The notes under the pieces were generated by a model. That model had not been told where the DNA came from. It did no database searches and saw only the letters and a list, made by a program, of their open reading frames with translations. The position numbers were made by a program, and so were the translations under genes. 64,000 nt of DNA from Mesorhizobium comanense (GTDB lineage: Bacteria > Pseudomonadota > Alphaproteobacteria > Rhizobiales > Rhizobiaceae). This document shows positions 1-8,497 of this stretch, one piece after another. Every line of letters begins with the position of its first letter. The first letter of the stretch is position 1. The stretch lies in the NCBI RefSeq assembly GCF_005503535.1, contig NZ_SCNN01000003.1:361262-425261 (forward strand), in the 5' to 3' direction.

Positions 1-1423
1 AGCAGTCGGCGGTCTCGCGCAGATAGGCCGCTTCCCCGCTCTTGCCGCAGGCGTCGAGTAGGTCGGCGCCGGCAAGCAGCGCGGCGATCTCTACCGAGAG
101 CGTGAACGGGCTGAAGCCGGCATCCTCCTCCCAGCGGTCCTCGCCGGTGACGGGTCCGTTGCGCGTGACATAGCCGGCAGCCTTCTCGATCATCGGCTGG
201 AAAGTCTTCAGTCTTGCGCGCGGCAAATGGCCGGCCCGATGCAAGGCATCGGCCAGCAGCAGAGGGAAGGCGCATTCATCCATCTGGATGCCGGGCCAGT
301 AAGCCGACCCGTCGAGCCAGGCATTTTGCGGCCAGTGGCCGTCCGGCTGCTGGATGGAGCGCAGATATTCTAGGATCTGCAGCGCCGAGGCGGCATCGCC
401 GGCGGCGAGAAAGCCGCCCGCCGTCTCGACAAGGTCGCGCGGCCAGACCAGATGGTAACCGCCGAGATCGTCATCGCCCTTGTTGAAGCCCCACGGGATC
501 GACAGGCTGGCGACCGCCGCGCCTGGTGTCGCGACCGACCGGTGCGTCGCCAGGACCGCCGTGCTGGTCCGGTAGCTGTTGGTCCCGGGCCGGTCGAGAG
601 GCTGCAGGCCGTGCTGCCATTTGCGCCAGTTGGCGACATAGGATTTCGCCGCTGGTTCGAAGCCTCGCTTCAAGCTGGCAAGGGCGTTGCCGGCGGCCTC
701 GGCGGGCGTCGCGCCAAAGCCCAGAGCCAGCGAGGCCTTGTTGCTCGCAGGCGTGAAGCCGATCTCGCCGGTCAACGCGACATTGCCGTCCTCGGCGCGC
801 TGGCAGGCGGGATCGAGCTTGCCAGTGTTGTGCAGCTGCTGCCAGCCGTCGGAGAAGCCGACATAGCCGGCCGAACAGTTGCCCCAGGGCAGCGACGAGG
901 CAAGCGCCAGGCAAGTGCCTCGCCCCGAGGCGAAAAGCACCGTCTTGCCCTCGTGGTCGCCGACCCAGGCGGTGTTGCCCATGCCGGCATTGACCAGATG
1001 CGGCGCCAGAAGCACATGGACGCGGTAGTCGCCGGCGGAGCCCTTGAGCGGCGTGAAGGTGATCTCCTGCAGCAATGTCGGGCGGGCCGGGTCGGCGAGG
1101 ATGCGCTTGTCGATCCGATAGACATCAGTCGTGTTTGTCAGCCTGTAGGCGGGCACCCCGGCCTCGAAGGGCTCGATCGCATGCGCGGCATCGCGCTTCT
1201 CTTCCGAGAAATAACCGTCTGGGCCGGTGACGATCAGGCCGAGGTCGCGGGTGCAGGCGCTGTCGAGGCGCGGATAGTAGATCTCGTTCAGGATGCCGTG
1301 GCTGATGGTGAACCAGAGCGGGCTTTTGGCTGAAAGCGCGGTTCCGACGCCGCTCTTGGCGCTTGATGTCCATCGCGCCGGAATCCCCGGGGCGCCCTGA
1401 GCAACCGTCGGCGTCACTGCCAT
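1..1423 (-). CDS. GH15 glucoamylase-like glycoside hydrolase (3' end outside window)
   Basis: Reading the minus strand from the ATG at 1423 gives an open frame that runs off position 1, so about 474 N-terminal residues are visible. The first ~270 residues look like the beta-sandwich domain that precedes bacterial glucoamylases. The start of the (alpha/alpha)6 catalytic domain follows, with GDDLGGYHLVWPRD, then DGHWPQNAWLDGSAYWPG, then MDECAF and RWEEDAGFSPFT, which are GH15 hallmarks; the Glu pair in RWEED fits the general-acid region. The expected reaction is release of glucose from the non-reducing end of alpha-glucans. No signal peptide is visible, so it is probably cytoplasmic. It is divergent from the sensor kinase at 1640. 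The second catalytic Glu lies beyond the window. Confidence 0.85.
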   Translation of the reverse strand, partial: MAVTPTVAQGAPGIPARWTSSAKSGVGTALSAKSPLWFTISHGILNEIYYPRLDSACTRDLGLIVTGPDGYFSEEKRDAAHAIEPFEAGVPAYRLTNTTDVYRIDKRILADPARPTLLQEITFTPLKGSAGDYRVHVLLAPHLVNAGMGNTAWVGDHEGKTVLFASGRGTCLALASSLPWGNCSAGYVGFSDGWQQLHNTGKLDPACQRAEDGNVALTGEIGFTPASNKASLALGFGATPAEAAGNALASLKRGFEPAAKSYVANWRKWQHGLQPLDRPGTNSYRTSTAVLATHRSVATPGAAVASLSIPWGFNKGDDDLGGYHLVWPRDLVETAGGFLAAGDAASALQILEYLRSIQQPDGHWPQNAWLDGSAYWPGIQMDECAFPLLLADALHRAGHLPRARLKTFQPMIEKAAGYVTRNGPVTGEDRWEEDAGFSPFTLSVEIAALLAGADLLDACGKSGEAAYLRETADC

Positions 1424-1639
1424 GCATTGGCCTCCTGCCGCCGTTCCTAGACCAGGAGCGGACGGCTTTTCAATCGTCGCACCGCAAGTTGATCGCCGGT
1501 GCCGCAGCGTCAGCCGACGTTGACAGCGGTACCATCAAGCGGCCACTATTTCGAGAAGCTGGGAGGAATACGCAAAAAGGGTCACGCCGCAGTGCCATGC
1601 GCTGCGGTGTCGCGTACAGCGAGGCGGTAGGGAGGAGAC

Positions 1640-2902
1640 ATGGCGGAGGTATCTGCCCGACTGATCGACCGGCTGCTGGCGATCTCGCGGGCGCTGGCCG
1701 GCCACATCGATCCGGGTTCCGCGTTCCGGGCGACGGCGATCGAGATCGGCACGCTCATTCCCCATGACCATATCGACCTGGCGGTGCTCACGCTGGATGG
1801 GCGCATGCATGCCTGCTACGAAGCCGGCTTCCATACCAGCTGGAGCGAGCTTGCCCAGCATCCGGTCGAGGGCAGCCCCATTCGTTGCGTGCTGTGGGGC
1901 CATACACCCTACCTGCTGTCGGACAATGCGCTCGCCGACGATCGTTTCCACTTCGAGGGCGCCTTCGACGAGCCGATCTTCGCCGCCAAGCTGCGCAGCC
2001 GCATCATCGTGCCGCTCAGGGCGCGGGGCAGCGTGATCGGCGCGCTCAACATCAGCCGGCACGAGGCTGGATGTTACACGCAGGCCGATGTGCAGGTCGC
2101 CCAGCAATGCGCCGACCTGATCGGTCCCTACATTTTCGCGCTGATCCAGACCGAAGAGGCGCGCCGCGCCATGCTGGCCGAGAGCGATGCGCGCAACCAC
2201 GCCGAGCTGCTGAGGGTCGGTGCCTCGCAGTTGACCGAGGGCATGGAGCGCGAGCGTCGCCGCATGGCCATGGACCTGCACGACCAGACGCTTGGCGACC
2301 TGGCCCGCATAGCGCGGCAGGTGTCGGCGTTCCGCAGCCGGGGCGTGGCGCGGGCGGCGCAGCTTGCCGATCTCGAACAGGAGATCGCCGGCTGCCTTGC
2401 CGAACTGCGCCACATCGTCGACGACATGCGTCCGAGCGTGCTCGAACTGTTCGGCCTGCGCGACGCGGTCGAGGCGCATCTCAACCGCAGCGTGGCAAGA
2501 GCCAAGCCGCCTATCGCGGTGCGCATCGCCGACAGCAGCGACGGCAGCGCCGACACCATGTCGGAAACGCTGCGCACGGCGCTCTACCGGATCGTCCAGG
2601 AGGCCATCAACAATGCCGTGCGCCATGCTGGACCGGGCCGCATCGATGTGCAGCTGTCATCGACCGACAGCGTGTTCCGGGTCGTGGTCACCGATGACGG
2701 GCTTGGCTGCGGCGCCGTGGACCCCGCCGCCCAGGGCGGCATCGGCCACATGCACACGCGCGCGGCGCTGGTCGGCGCGCGTTTGCGCTTCGAGCCGGTC
2801 AGCCGCAAGGGCGGCACGCGCGTGGTGATCGAGATCGATCGCACGCCACCGAGGAACGCGAAGATAATTCCGGCTGAACGGGCGGTGGTGGAGACGGTCT
2901 GA
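1640..2902 (+). CDS. GAF-domain sensor histidine kinase, NarL type
   Basis: This is a 420-residue soluble kinase with no membrane segment. Residues ~20-165 form a GAF-like sensor domain. A HisKA_3 dimerisation segment follows, with the motif RRRMAMDLHDQTLGDLAR; the phospho-accepting His is residue 214. The C-terminal HATPase has the N-box VQEAINNAVRHAG and the ATP-lid motif TDDGLGCG. The stop overlaps the start of the response regulator (TGATG at 2900-2904), so the two are co-translated partners. The ligand sensed by the GAF domain cannot be told from sequence. Targets may include the flanking glucoamylase or sugar-transport operon, but only position suggests this. Confidence 0.9.
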   Translation: MAEVSARLIDRLLAISRALAGHIDPGSAFRATAIEIGTLIPHDHIDLAVLTLDGRMHACYEAGFHTSWSELAQHPVEGSPIRCVLWGHTPYLLSDNALADDRFHFEGAFDEPIFAAKLRSRIIVPLRARGSVIGALNISRHEAGCYTQADVQVAQQCADLIGPYIFALIQTEEARRAMLAESDARNHAELLRVGASQLTEGMERERRRMAMDLHDQTLGDLARIARQVSAFRSRGVARAAQLADLEQEIAGCLAELRHIVDDMRPSVLELFGLRDAVEAHLNRSVARAKPPIAVRIADSSDGSADTMSETLRTALYRIVQEAINNAVRHAGPGRIDVQLSSTDSVFRVVVTDDGLGCGAVDPAAQGGIGHMHTRAALVGARLRFEPVSRKGGTRVVIEIDRTPPRNAKIIPAERAVVETV

Positions 2903-3639
2903 TGCTGGTCATGATTGCCGAGAACGACGGCCTGCACCGCAGCTTCGCGCGGCGCACGGTGGAACAGTTGTGGCCTGATGACGTCGAGGTGATCGAAGCC
3001 GGCGACGGGCAGGACGCCATCAGCCTGGCGGCAGAGCACGAGCCGCCGCATGTCGTGCTCGACCTGCAATTGCCCAAGGCGACGGGTATCGAGGTGGCTC
3101 GTGCCATCTGGAGCCGCCGCGCCGGCACGCATATCCTGTTTTGGTCGAATTTCGCCGACGAGGCCTATGTGCGGGGCGTGGCGCGCATCGTGCCGCCGGG
3201 GTCGGTCTATGGCTATGTGCTGAAATCGGCGACCGAGGAAGGCATGCGCTCGGCGCTACGCGGCGTGTTCCGTGAGGGTCACTGCATCATCGACCGCGAG
3301 ATACGAGGCATTCAGCATCGCGTCCAGGACCGGTTCGAGGGCATCACCGATGGCGAGTACGAAAGCCTGATCGACATCGCGCTCGGCCTGACCGACCGGG
3401 CGATCGCCGCCCGGCGCGGGCTGTCGATCCGCGGCGCGCAAAGCCGCATCAAGCATGTCTACGACAAGCTCGGCATCGCGCCGCCGGAAGAGGGCGCGGG
3501 CGAGGCCTCCGTCTTCAACTCCCGCACGCGGGCGATCTACCTCGCCCTGGCGCGGGGCCTGGTCAACGTCGATGCCCTGCGTCGCGAACAGGACCAGCTC
3601 GACGCCTGGCTGGCGCAGGCGATACCCTTGCAGGAGTAG
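2902..3639 (+). CDS. LuxR/NarL-type response regulator
   Basis: This 245-residue regulator has an N-terminal receiver domain whose phospho-acceptor is Asp54 in VVLDLQLPKA, with a conserved Lys in YGYVLKSATEEG. A C-terminal helix-turn-helix (~residues 150-200) contains LTDRAIAARRGLSIRGAQSRI. The ATG overlaps the kinase stop codon, so the two form one transcript and a cognate pair. A hairpin follows 14 bases after the stop. The stretch after the HTH is longer than in typical NarL proteins and ends in a probable helical tail. The regulated genes are unknown. Confidence 0.88.
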   Translation: MLVMIAENDGLHRSFARRTVEQLWPDDVEVIEAGDGQDAISLAAEHEPPHVVLDLQLPKATGIEVARAIWSRRAGTHILFWSNFADEAYVRGVARIVPPGSVYGYVLKSATEEGMRSALRGVFREGHCIIDREIRGIQHRVQDRFEGITDGEYESLIDIALGLTDRAIAARRGLSIRGAQSRIKHVYDKLGIAPPEEGAGEASVFNSRTRAIYLALARGLVNVDALRREQDQLDAWLAQAIPLQE

Positions 3640-3653
3640 GCCTCCCAAGGAGG

Positions 3654-3689
3654 CATCGCGCCGACTGTGCAAAACCACAGTCGGCGATG
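3654..3689 (+). terminator. Hairpin after the two-component operon
   Basis: A perfect 9-bp stem, CCGACTGTG at 3661-3669 and CACAGTCGG at 3676-3684, has the loop CAAAAC. It is extended by CATCG/CGATG with a two-base bulge. It begins 14 bases after the response-regulator stop. There is no U-tract directly after it, so it may be a weak or factor-assisted terminator, or an RNA-stability hairpin. Confidence 0.5.
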
Positions 3690-3728
3690 GGCATAGACCG
3701 GTATCGCCCGGCTTCCATCCTGACTAGG

Positions 3729-3745
3729 TTTTTGTCCTACAAAAA
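3729..3745. promoter_or_regulatory. 17-bp palindrome, candidate FadR/GntR-type operator
   Basis: TTTTTGTCCTACAAAAA is a perfect inverted repeat (7-3-7) 30 bases upstream of the tautomerase start. It fits the TNGTNNNACNA pattern recognised by FadR-subfamily GntR regulators. A second overlapping repeat, TTTGTCC (3731-3737) with GGACAAA (3753-3759), is also present. It probably controls the 3776-9445 operon. No GntR gene is adjacent, so the regulator would act from elsewhere. Confidence 0.5.
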
Positions 3746-3775
3746 GAAAAACGGACAAATATCGGGGAGGTGCCC

Positions 3776-3970
3776 ATGCCGTTCGTCAGCATACGGATAC
3801 TCGAGGGCCATTCGCAAAAGCGCAAGAACGAGATTTCGCGCCGCGTCACCGATGCGATCAGCGAGATCGCCGAACTGCCCAGGGAAGCGATCTGGGTGGT
3901 GATCGAGGATGTGCCGGGCAGCGACTGGTTCGTGGGCGGCGCACCGGTGCGCGAGCCGAAGAACGCGTAA
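3776..3970 (+). CDS. Tautomerase-superfamily small protein (4-oxalocrotonate tautomerase-like)
   Basis: This 64-residue protein begins MPFVSIRILEGHS. The ATG at 3776 is chosen over the in-frame GTG at 3770 because removal of Met then exposes the N-terminal Pro that is the catalytic base in this superfamily. Length and the IRILEG strand match 4-oxalocrotonate tautomerase. Aligned by eye to the classic enzyme, Arg11 is His and Arg39 is Trp, so both carboxylate-binding arginines are missing and the substrate is unlikely to be 4-oxalocrotonate. It overlaps the lactonase gene by one base (TAATG), suggesting a joint role in sugar or sugar-acid processing. Confidence 0.75.
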   Translation: MPFVSIRILEGHSQKRKNEISRRVTDAISEIAELPREAIWVVIEDVPGSDWFVGGAPVREPKNA

Positions 3971-4860
3971 TGTCGATCCAGGCGCGTGCCCATCGATCCG
4001 GCTTCGACGACGTCGTCGGCAACGCGGCGATGGAACGGCTCGCCACGGGCTACGGCTTCATCGAGGGGCCGGTGTGGCATCCCTATGAGAAATGGCTGGT
4101 CTTTTCCGATATTCCGGCAGGCCGCATGCATCGCAGGCTCGCCTCGGGCGCAATCGAGCTGTTCCGGGAGCCCAGCGGGATGGCCAACGGCAACACGCTC
4201 GACCGCCAAGGCCGGCTGGTGACCTGCGAGCACGCGACCAGCCGGGTGACACGCGCCGAACCGAACGGCACCACGACCATTCTCGCCACCCATTACCGGG
4301 ACAGGCAGCTCAACAGTCCGAACGACATCGTCGTCGCCACCGGAGGGTCGATCTACTTTACCGATCCGAGCTATGGCCGGGTGGAGTTCTATGGCGTGCC
4401 GAGGCCGCAGGAACTGTCGTTCCAGGGCGTCTACCGGATCGACGGCGACGGCGGCCGGCTGACCTTGCTGGCGGACGATTTCGTGCAGCCGAACGGGCTC
4501 TGCTTCTCGCTCGATGAATCGCGGCTGTTCGTCAACGACACGGAACGCGGCCATGTCAGGGTGTTCGGCGTTGAGGCGAATGGCGACCTCAATGGCGGTG
4601 CGGTGTGGGCGGTGACCGAAGGCGACGAGCCGGGTTCGCCGGACGGCATGAAGATCGACAGCCGCGGCAACCTCTATTGCACCGGGCCTGGCGGCATCCA
4701 TGTCTTCGATGCCTCGGGCGAACTTCTCGGCGTCATCGCGACGCCTGAATATTGTGCCAATTTCACCTTCGGCGATGACGATTTCCGAAGCCTATACATT
4801 GCAGCCTCGACGTCGCTCTACCGGTTGAGGGTGCGCGTGCCGGGGCTCAGGCTGTTTTGA
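3970..4860 (+). CDS. SMP-30/gluconolactonase family lactonase
   Basis: This is a 296-residue six-bladed beta-propeller of the SMP-30/gluconolactonase/LRE family. It carries the family signposts EGPVW (metal-binding Glu), LNSPNDI, FTDPSYG, QPNGLCFS and SPDGMKID, which supply the Asn and Asp ligands of the central divalent metal. Expected activity is hydrolysis of a sugar-derived lactone to the aldonic acid. No signal peptide is seen, so it is cytoplasmic. It is translationally coupled to the tautomerase and sits 86 bases before a ribose-type ABC importer, which suggests the lactone comes from the imported sugar. Confidence 0.85.
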   Translation: MSIQARAHRSGFDDVVGNAAMERLATGYGFIEGPVWHPYEKWLVFSDIPAGRMHRRLASGAIELFREPSGMANGNTLDRQGRLVTCEHATSRVTRAEPNGTTTILATHYRDRQLNSPNDIVVATGGSIYFTDPSYGRVEFYGVPRPQELSFQGVYRIDGDGGRLTLLADDFVQPNGLCFSLDESRLFVNDTERGHVRVFGVEANGDLNGGAVWAVTEGDEPGSPDGMKIDSRGNLYCTGPGGIHVFDASGELLGVIATPEYCANFTFGDDDFRSLYIAASTSLYRLRVRVPGLRLF

Positions 4861-4946
4861 GCCGTATGCCCGCGTGAGACGGGAGTGAAGCCGGTCCGCA
4901 AGGATCCATGGAAGTGCAGCAGTCAACATCTGGGAGGATAATCGAC

Positions 4947-5960
4947 ATGAAGAAACTACTCGTCCTGAGCGCTCTGGCGGCGATGCTCGCCTCGGGCACC
5001 GCGCTTGCCGACACGAGCGGCAAGAAGATCGCGTTCTCCAACAACTATGCCGGTAATTCCTGGCGCCAGGCGATGCTCGACAGCTACGGCATCGTCACCA
5101 AGAAGGCGGTCGACGACAAGATCGTCGGCGCCGCAGACATCTTCACCACCGCCGACAAGGAAGTGCCGACCCAGGCTGCCCAGGTGCAGAACCTGATCCT
5201 GCAAGGCTATGACGCCATCGTCATCAACGCGGCCTCGCCGGATGCGCTCAACGGCGCCATCAAGCAGGCCTGCGACGCCGGCATCGTCGTCGTCTCCTTC
5301 GACGGCATCGTCACCGAGCCCTGTGCCTACCGTGTCGTCGTCGACTTCAAGGACATGGGCAAGCAGGAAGTCGAGCAGATGGCCAAGTTCCAGCCGAAGG
5401 GCGGCAACCTGCTCGAAATCCGCGGCCTTGCCGGCACCTCGATCGACGACGCCATCCATGCCGGCATCCTGGAGGGGGTTGCCGCCCATCCCGAGTTCAA
5501 GATCGTCGGCTCGGTCACCGGCGACTGGGACCAGACCACGGCGCAGAAGGCGGTCGCGACCATCCTGCCCTCGCTGCCCGAGATCGTCGGTGTCGTCGAC
5601 CAGGGCGGCGACGGCTATGGCGCGGCACAGGCCTTCGCCGCCGCCGGCAAGCCGCGTCCGACCATCATCATGGGCAACCGCCAGGACGAACTGAAATGGT
5701 GGAAGGAACAGAAGGACAAGGACGGCTACCAGACCTGGTCTGCATCGATCGCGCCCGGCGTGTCGTCGCTCGCCTTCTGGGTGGCGCAGCAGGTGCTCGA
5801 CGGCCGCAAGGACATTCCGCACGACCTTCTGGTGCCCTATCTCGCCTTCACCCAGGACGATTTCGAGGCCGCGCTGCCGAAGATCAAGGAAGGCGGCGTC
5901 GCGACGCACGAATACAGCCAGGAAGACGCCATCGCCGCCATCAAGGCCAACATCAAGTGA
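4947..5960 (+). CDS. Sugar ABC transporter periplasmic binding protein (RbsB-like)
   Basis: This is a 337-residue type I periplasmic binding protein. The ATG at 4947 is preceded by the ribosome site GGGAGGAT and opens a Sec signal peptide with the likely cleavage site ALA-D. The mature part shows the two-lobe repeat with [17 protein letters not shown] and a C-terminal lobe with [16 protein letters not shown]. An upstream in-frame ATG at 4908 would spoil the signal peptide. It is the first gene of the transport block and is followed by ATPase and two permeases. The substrate is probably a monosaccharide or sugar derivative linked to the lactonase. Confidence 0.88.
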   Translation: MKKLLVLSALAAMLASGTALADTSGKKIAFSNNYAGNSWRQAMLDSYGIVTKKAVDDKIVGAADIFTTADKEVPTQAAQVQNLILQGYDAIVINAASPDALNGAIKQACDAGIVVVSFDGIVTEPCAYRVVVDFKDMGKQEVEQMAKFQPKGGNLLEIRGLAGTSIDDAIHAGILEGVAAHPEFKIVGSVTGDWDQTTAQKAVATILPSLPEIVGVVDQGGDGYGAAQAFAAAGKPRPTIIMGNRQDELKWWKEQKDKDGYQTWSASIAPGVSSLAFWVAQQVLDGRKDIPHDLLVPYLAFTQDDFEAALPKIKEGGVATHEYSQEDAIAAIKANIK

Positions 5961-6003
5961 TGATGGCGTTGCCGTCCGTATCGCCGAGCGAGTATCGTTG
6001 AGC

Positions 6004-7512
6004 ATGGCTGGGGCGGACATCAGACTGAACGGCGCCGAAAAACATTTCGGCGCCGCCAATGTTGAGATCGTAAGACTTGACGGCGCCGAAAAGCATTTCG
6101 GCGCTGTCAGGGCACTGGGCGGCGTGGATTTCCACGTCGGACCGGGCGAATGCGTCGGCCTGGTCGGCCACAATGGCGCCGGCAAATCGACGCTGATGCA
6201 TATGGTGGCGGGCACGCTCACGCCCGACAGCGGCACGATCGGCGTGCACGGCGCCGTCGAGGACAATTACTCGGTGTCGCGGGCGCAGCAGCTCGGCATA
6301 CGCTGCGTGTTCCAGGAACTGTCGCTCTGCCCCAATTTGAGCGTTGCCGAGAACACGCGCATCAATCACGCCGCGCTCACCGGCCTGGGCTGGCGGCGCA
6401 GGGCGGCCAACCTGATCGCGGCCAAGCTGGACGAGATCTTTCCGGACCACGGCATTTCGGCCGCCGACATTGTCGGCGACCTGTCGATCGGGCGACGCCA
6501 GATGGTGGAGGTGGCGCGTGCCTTCACGGTGACCCGGGACCGGCTCGATCTCGTCATTCTGGACGAGCCGACATCGTCGCTGGACGCGCATACATCAGGC
6601 CAGTTGCTCGCCTTCGTGCGCCGCTTCGTCGCCGGCGGCGGCAGCTGCATCCTGATCTCGCATGTGCTGGGCGAGGTGCTGCGCAACGCCGACCGCATCG
6701 TGGTGATGCGTGACGGCAAGGTGGTGGCGTCGGATGCGGCCGCCGCATTCGACCGTGATCGCCTGGTGGCGGTAATGGGCGGAGCGGAAGCGCACAGGAA
6801 GAGCGCGGTGCAAGCCGCAGCCAAGGCTGGCGCCAGTCCGTTGCGCGTTCGCGCCAGGCCCGCCGGGCAGATGGACGGCAAGGATCTCGTGGCCTGCGCG
6901 GGCGAGATCATCGGCCTCGCCGGCCTTGCCGGTCATGGGCAGACCGACCTTCTGCTGCAAGTCTTTGCCGGGGCAGCGCGGGCGAAGGCCGGCATCGAGG
7001 TGACGGCGCCGGTGGCGCTGGTCGCCGGCGACCGCCAGTCGGACGGCATCTTTCCGCAATGGTCGATATCAGAGAATATCGGTATCCGCTCGCTGTCGCG
7101 GCTGCGCAACGGGCTGCTGATCTCGCCGCGTCGCGAGGCCGAGCTCGCCGACTTCTGGCAGAAGAAGATCGGCATCCGTACGCCCGACATGAACAACAAC
7201 ATCTTCTCGCTGTCGGGCGGCAACCAGCAGAAGGCGCTGTTCGCCCGCGCGCTGGGATCGGACGCCGGGATCGTGCTGATGGACGATCCAATGCGCGGCG
7301 TCGACATCGGCACCAAGCTCGAGGTCTACGACCTCGTGCGCGAGGAAGCGAGCCGGGGCCGCACATTCCTCTGGTACACGACGGAAACCGAAGAGCTCGA
7401 CAATTGCGATCACATCTACGTCTTCAAGAACGGCCGGATCGTCGCCAACCTGACCCGCGACGAACTGACGGAGGAAAAGATCATACAGTCCTCGTTCGGC
7501 GACGCGGCCTGA
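6004..7512 (+). CDS. Sugar ABC transporter ATP-binding protein, two NBDs (RbsA-like)
   Basis: This 502-residue protein has two fused nucleotide-binding domains. NBD1 has Walker [10 protein letters not shown], signature LSIGRRQ and Walker [16 protein letters not shown]2 has the usual degenerate Walker A ([11 protein letters not shown]), a canonical LSGGNQQK and Walker B VLMDDP, where Asp replaces the catalytic Glu. The N-terminus holds a 17-residue imperfect tandem duplication ([11 protein letters not shown] then [11 protein letters not shown]), so the domain-opening strand occurs twice. The ATG at 6004 is preferred over TTG 5998. The permease starts two bases after its stop. Confidence 0.9.
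   Translation: MAGADIRLNGAEKHFGAANVEIVRLDGAEKHFGAVRALGGVDFHVGPGECVGLVGHNGAGKSTLMHMVAGTLTPDSGTIGVHGAVEDNYSVSRAQQLGIRCVFQELSLCPNLSVAENTRINHAALTGLGWRRRAANLIAAKLDEIFPDHGISAADIVGDLSIGRRQMVEVARAFTVTRDRLDLVILDEPTSSLDAHTSGQLLAFVRRFVAGGGSCILISHVLGEVLRNADRIVVMRDGKVVASDAAAAFDRDRLVAVMGGAEAHRKSAVQAAAKAGASPLRVRARPAGQMDGKDLVACAGEIIGLAGLAGHGQTDLLLQVFAGAARAKAGIEVTAPVALVAGDRQSDGIFPQWSISENIGIRSLSRLRNGLLISPRREAELADFWQKKIGIRTPDMNNNIFSLSGGNQQKALFARALGSDAGIVLMDDPMRGVDIGTKLEVYDLVREEASRGRTFLWYTTETEELDNCDHIYVFKNGRIVANLTRDELTEEKIIQSSFGDAA
6022..6105. repeat. Imperfect 33-bp direct repeat, 51-bp period, inside the ATPase start
   Basis: The bases from 6022 (AGACTGAACGGCGCCGAAAA) recur from 6073 (AGACTTGACGGCGCCGAAAA) with few changes, an offset of 51 bases that keeps the reading frame. 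The copies encode [11 protein letters not shown] and [11 protein letters not shown]. Only one copy is expected in RbsA-type ATPases. Confidence 0.85.
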
Positions 7513-7513
7513 G

Positions 7514-8494
7514 ATGACGGCAGCTCCCATCGACACCGGCTTCAAGGGATCGGCGGCGCGCAATGCGGCGGCCCGCGCGCGCCTGCTGCGCGGCCTTCTG
7601 CCGGCGCTGTCGCTGGCGCTGGTGCTGCTCGCCATCGCCTGGCTCAATCCGCGCGCCATCAGCTATTTCGGCTTCAACCTGATGCTGAACCTGGCGATCC
7701 CGATCGCGCTGGCGACGATCGCGCAGATGTTCGTCATCGCAGGCAACGAACTCGACCTGTCGATCGGCACCTTCGTCGGCTTTGTCGGCTGCGTCACCGC
7801 GACCTGGCTGAAGGAGGCGCCGCTGATCGGCGTCCTGATCCTGCTCGGCTCGATCGGCGTCTATGCGCTGCTCGGCGCGCTGATTCATCTGCGCAACCTG
7901 CCCTCCATCGTGGTGACGCTGGGCATGAGCTTCGTCTGGCAGGGGCTTGCCATCCTCGTTCTGCCCAAGCCGGGCGGCAAGGCGCCGGACTGGCTGCTGG
8001 CGATCATGTCGTTGAAGCCGCCTTTCGTTCCCTTCCCGATCATCGCGGCGTTGCTGATCGGCCTGGTCGTCCATTTCGGTCTGATGCGGACCTCTTACGG
8101 CACGATCCTGCGCGGGTCCGGCGGCAATCCGGCGGCGCTTCGGCGCGCCGGCTGGTCGCTGCTCTGGACCAAGGTGGCGCTGTTCTCGCTGACCGGCCTG
8201 TTCGGCGTGCTGTCGGGCATGGCGCTGATCGGCATCACCACTTCGGCGGATGCCAATATCGGCAATGGCTACACGCTGCTGTCGATCGCCGGCGTCATCC
8301 TGGGCGGCGGCGAATTCGTCGGCGGCCGGGTGTCGCCGATCGGGGCGGTGATCGGCGCGCTGACCTTGGCGCTGGCCGCCTCGCCGCTGCTGACCTTCAT
8401 GCACATTCCGCCCGACTGGCAGGTGGCCGCCAATGGCGCCATCCTCATCATCGTCCTGGCGGCGCGCGTGCTGATCAGCCGCAAGGAGAGGTGA
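7514..8494 (+). CDS. Sugar ABC transporter permease (RbsC-like)
   Basis: This 326-residue integral membrane protein belongs to the BPD_transp_2/RbsC family, with about eight to ten hydrophobic segments. It has the family motif NELDLSIGTFVGF near residue 77, and the loop RTSYGTILRGSGGNPAALRR, which matches the cytoplasmic EAA-like coupling region. It follows the ATPase stop by one base and precedes the second permease by three, so it is part of the 4947-9445 operon. The two different permeases suggest a heterodimeric channel. Confidence 0.87.
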   Translation: MTAAPIDTGFKGSAARNAAARARLLRGLLPALSLALVLLAIAWLNPRAISYFGFNLMLNLAIPIALATIAQMFVIAGNELDLSIGTFVGFVGCVTATWLKEAPLIGVLILLGSIGVYALLGALIHLRNLPSIVVTLGMSFVWQGLAILVLPKPGGKAPDWLLAIMSLKPPFVPFPIIAALLIGLVVHFGLMRTSYGTILRGSGGNPAALRRAGWSLLWTKVALFSLTGLFGVLSGMALIGITTSADANIGNGYTLLSIAGVILGGGEFVGGRVSPIGAVIGALTLALAASPLLTFMHIPPDWQVAANGAILIIVLAARVLISRKER

Positions 8495-8497
8495 GTG

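Noticed and set aside
1..1423. GH15 gene as a broken pseudogene
   Set aside because: The frame is intact to the window edge; it is cut only by the end of the sequence.
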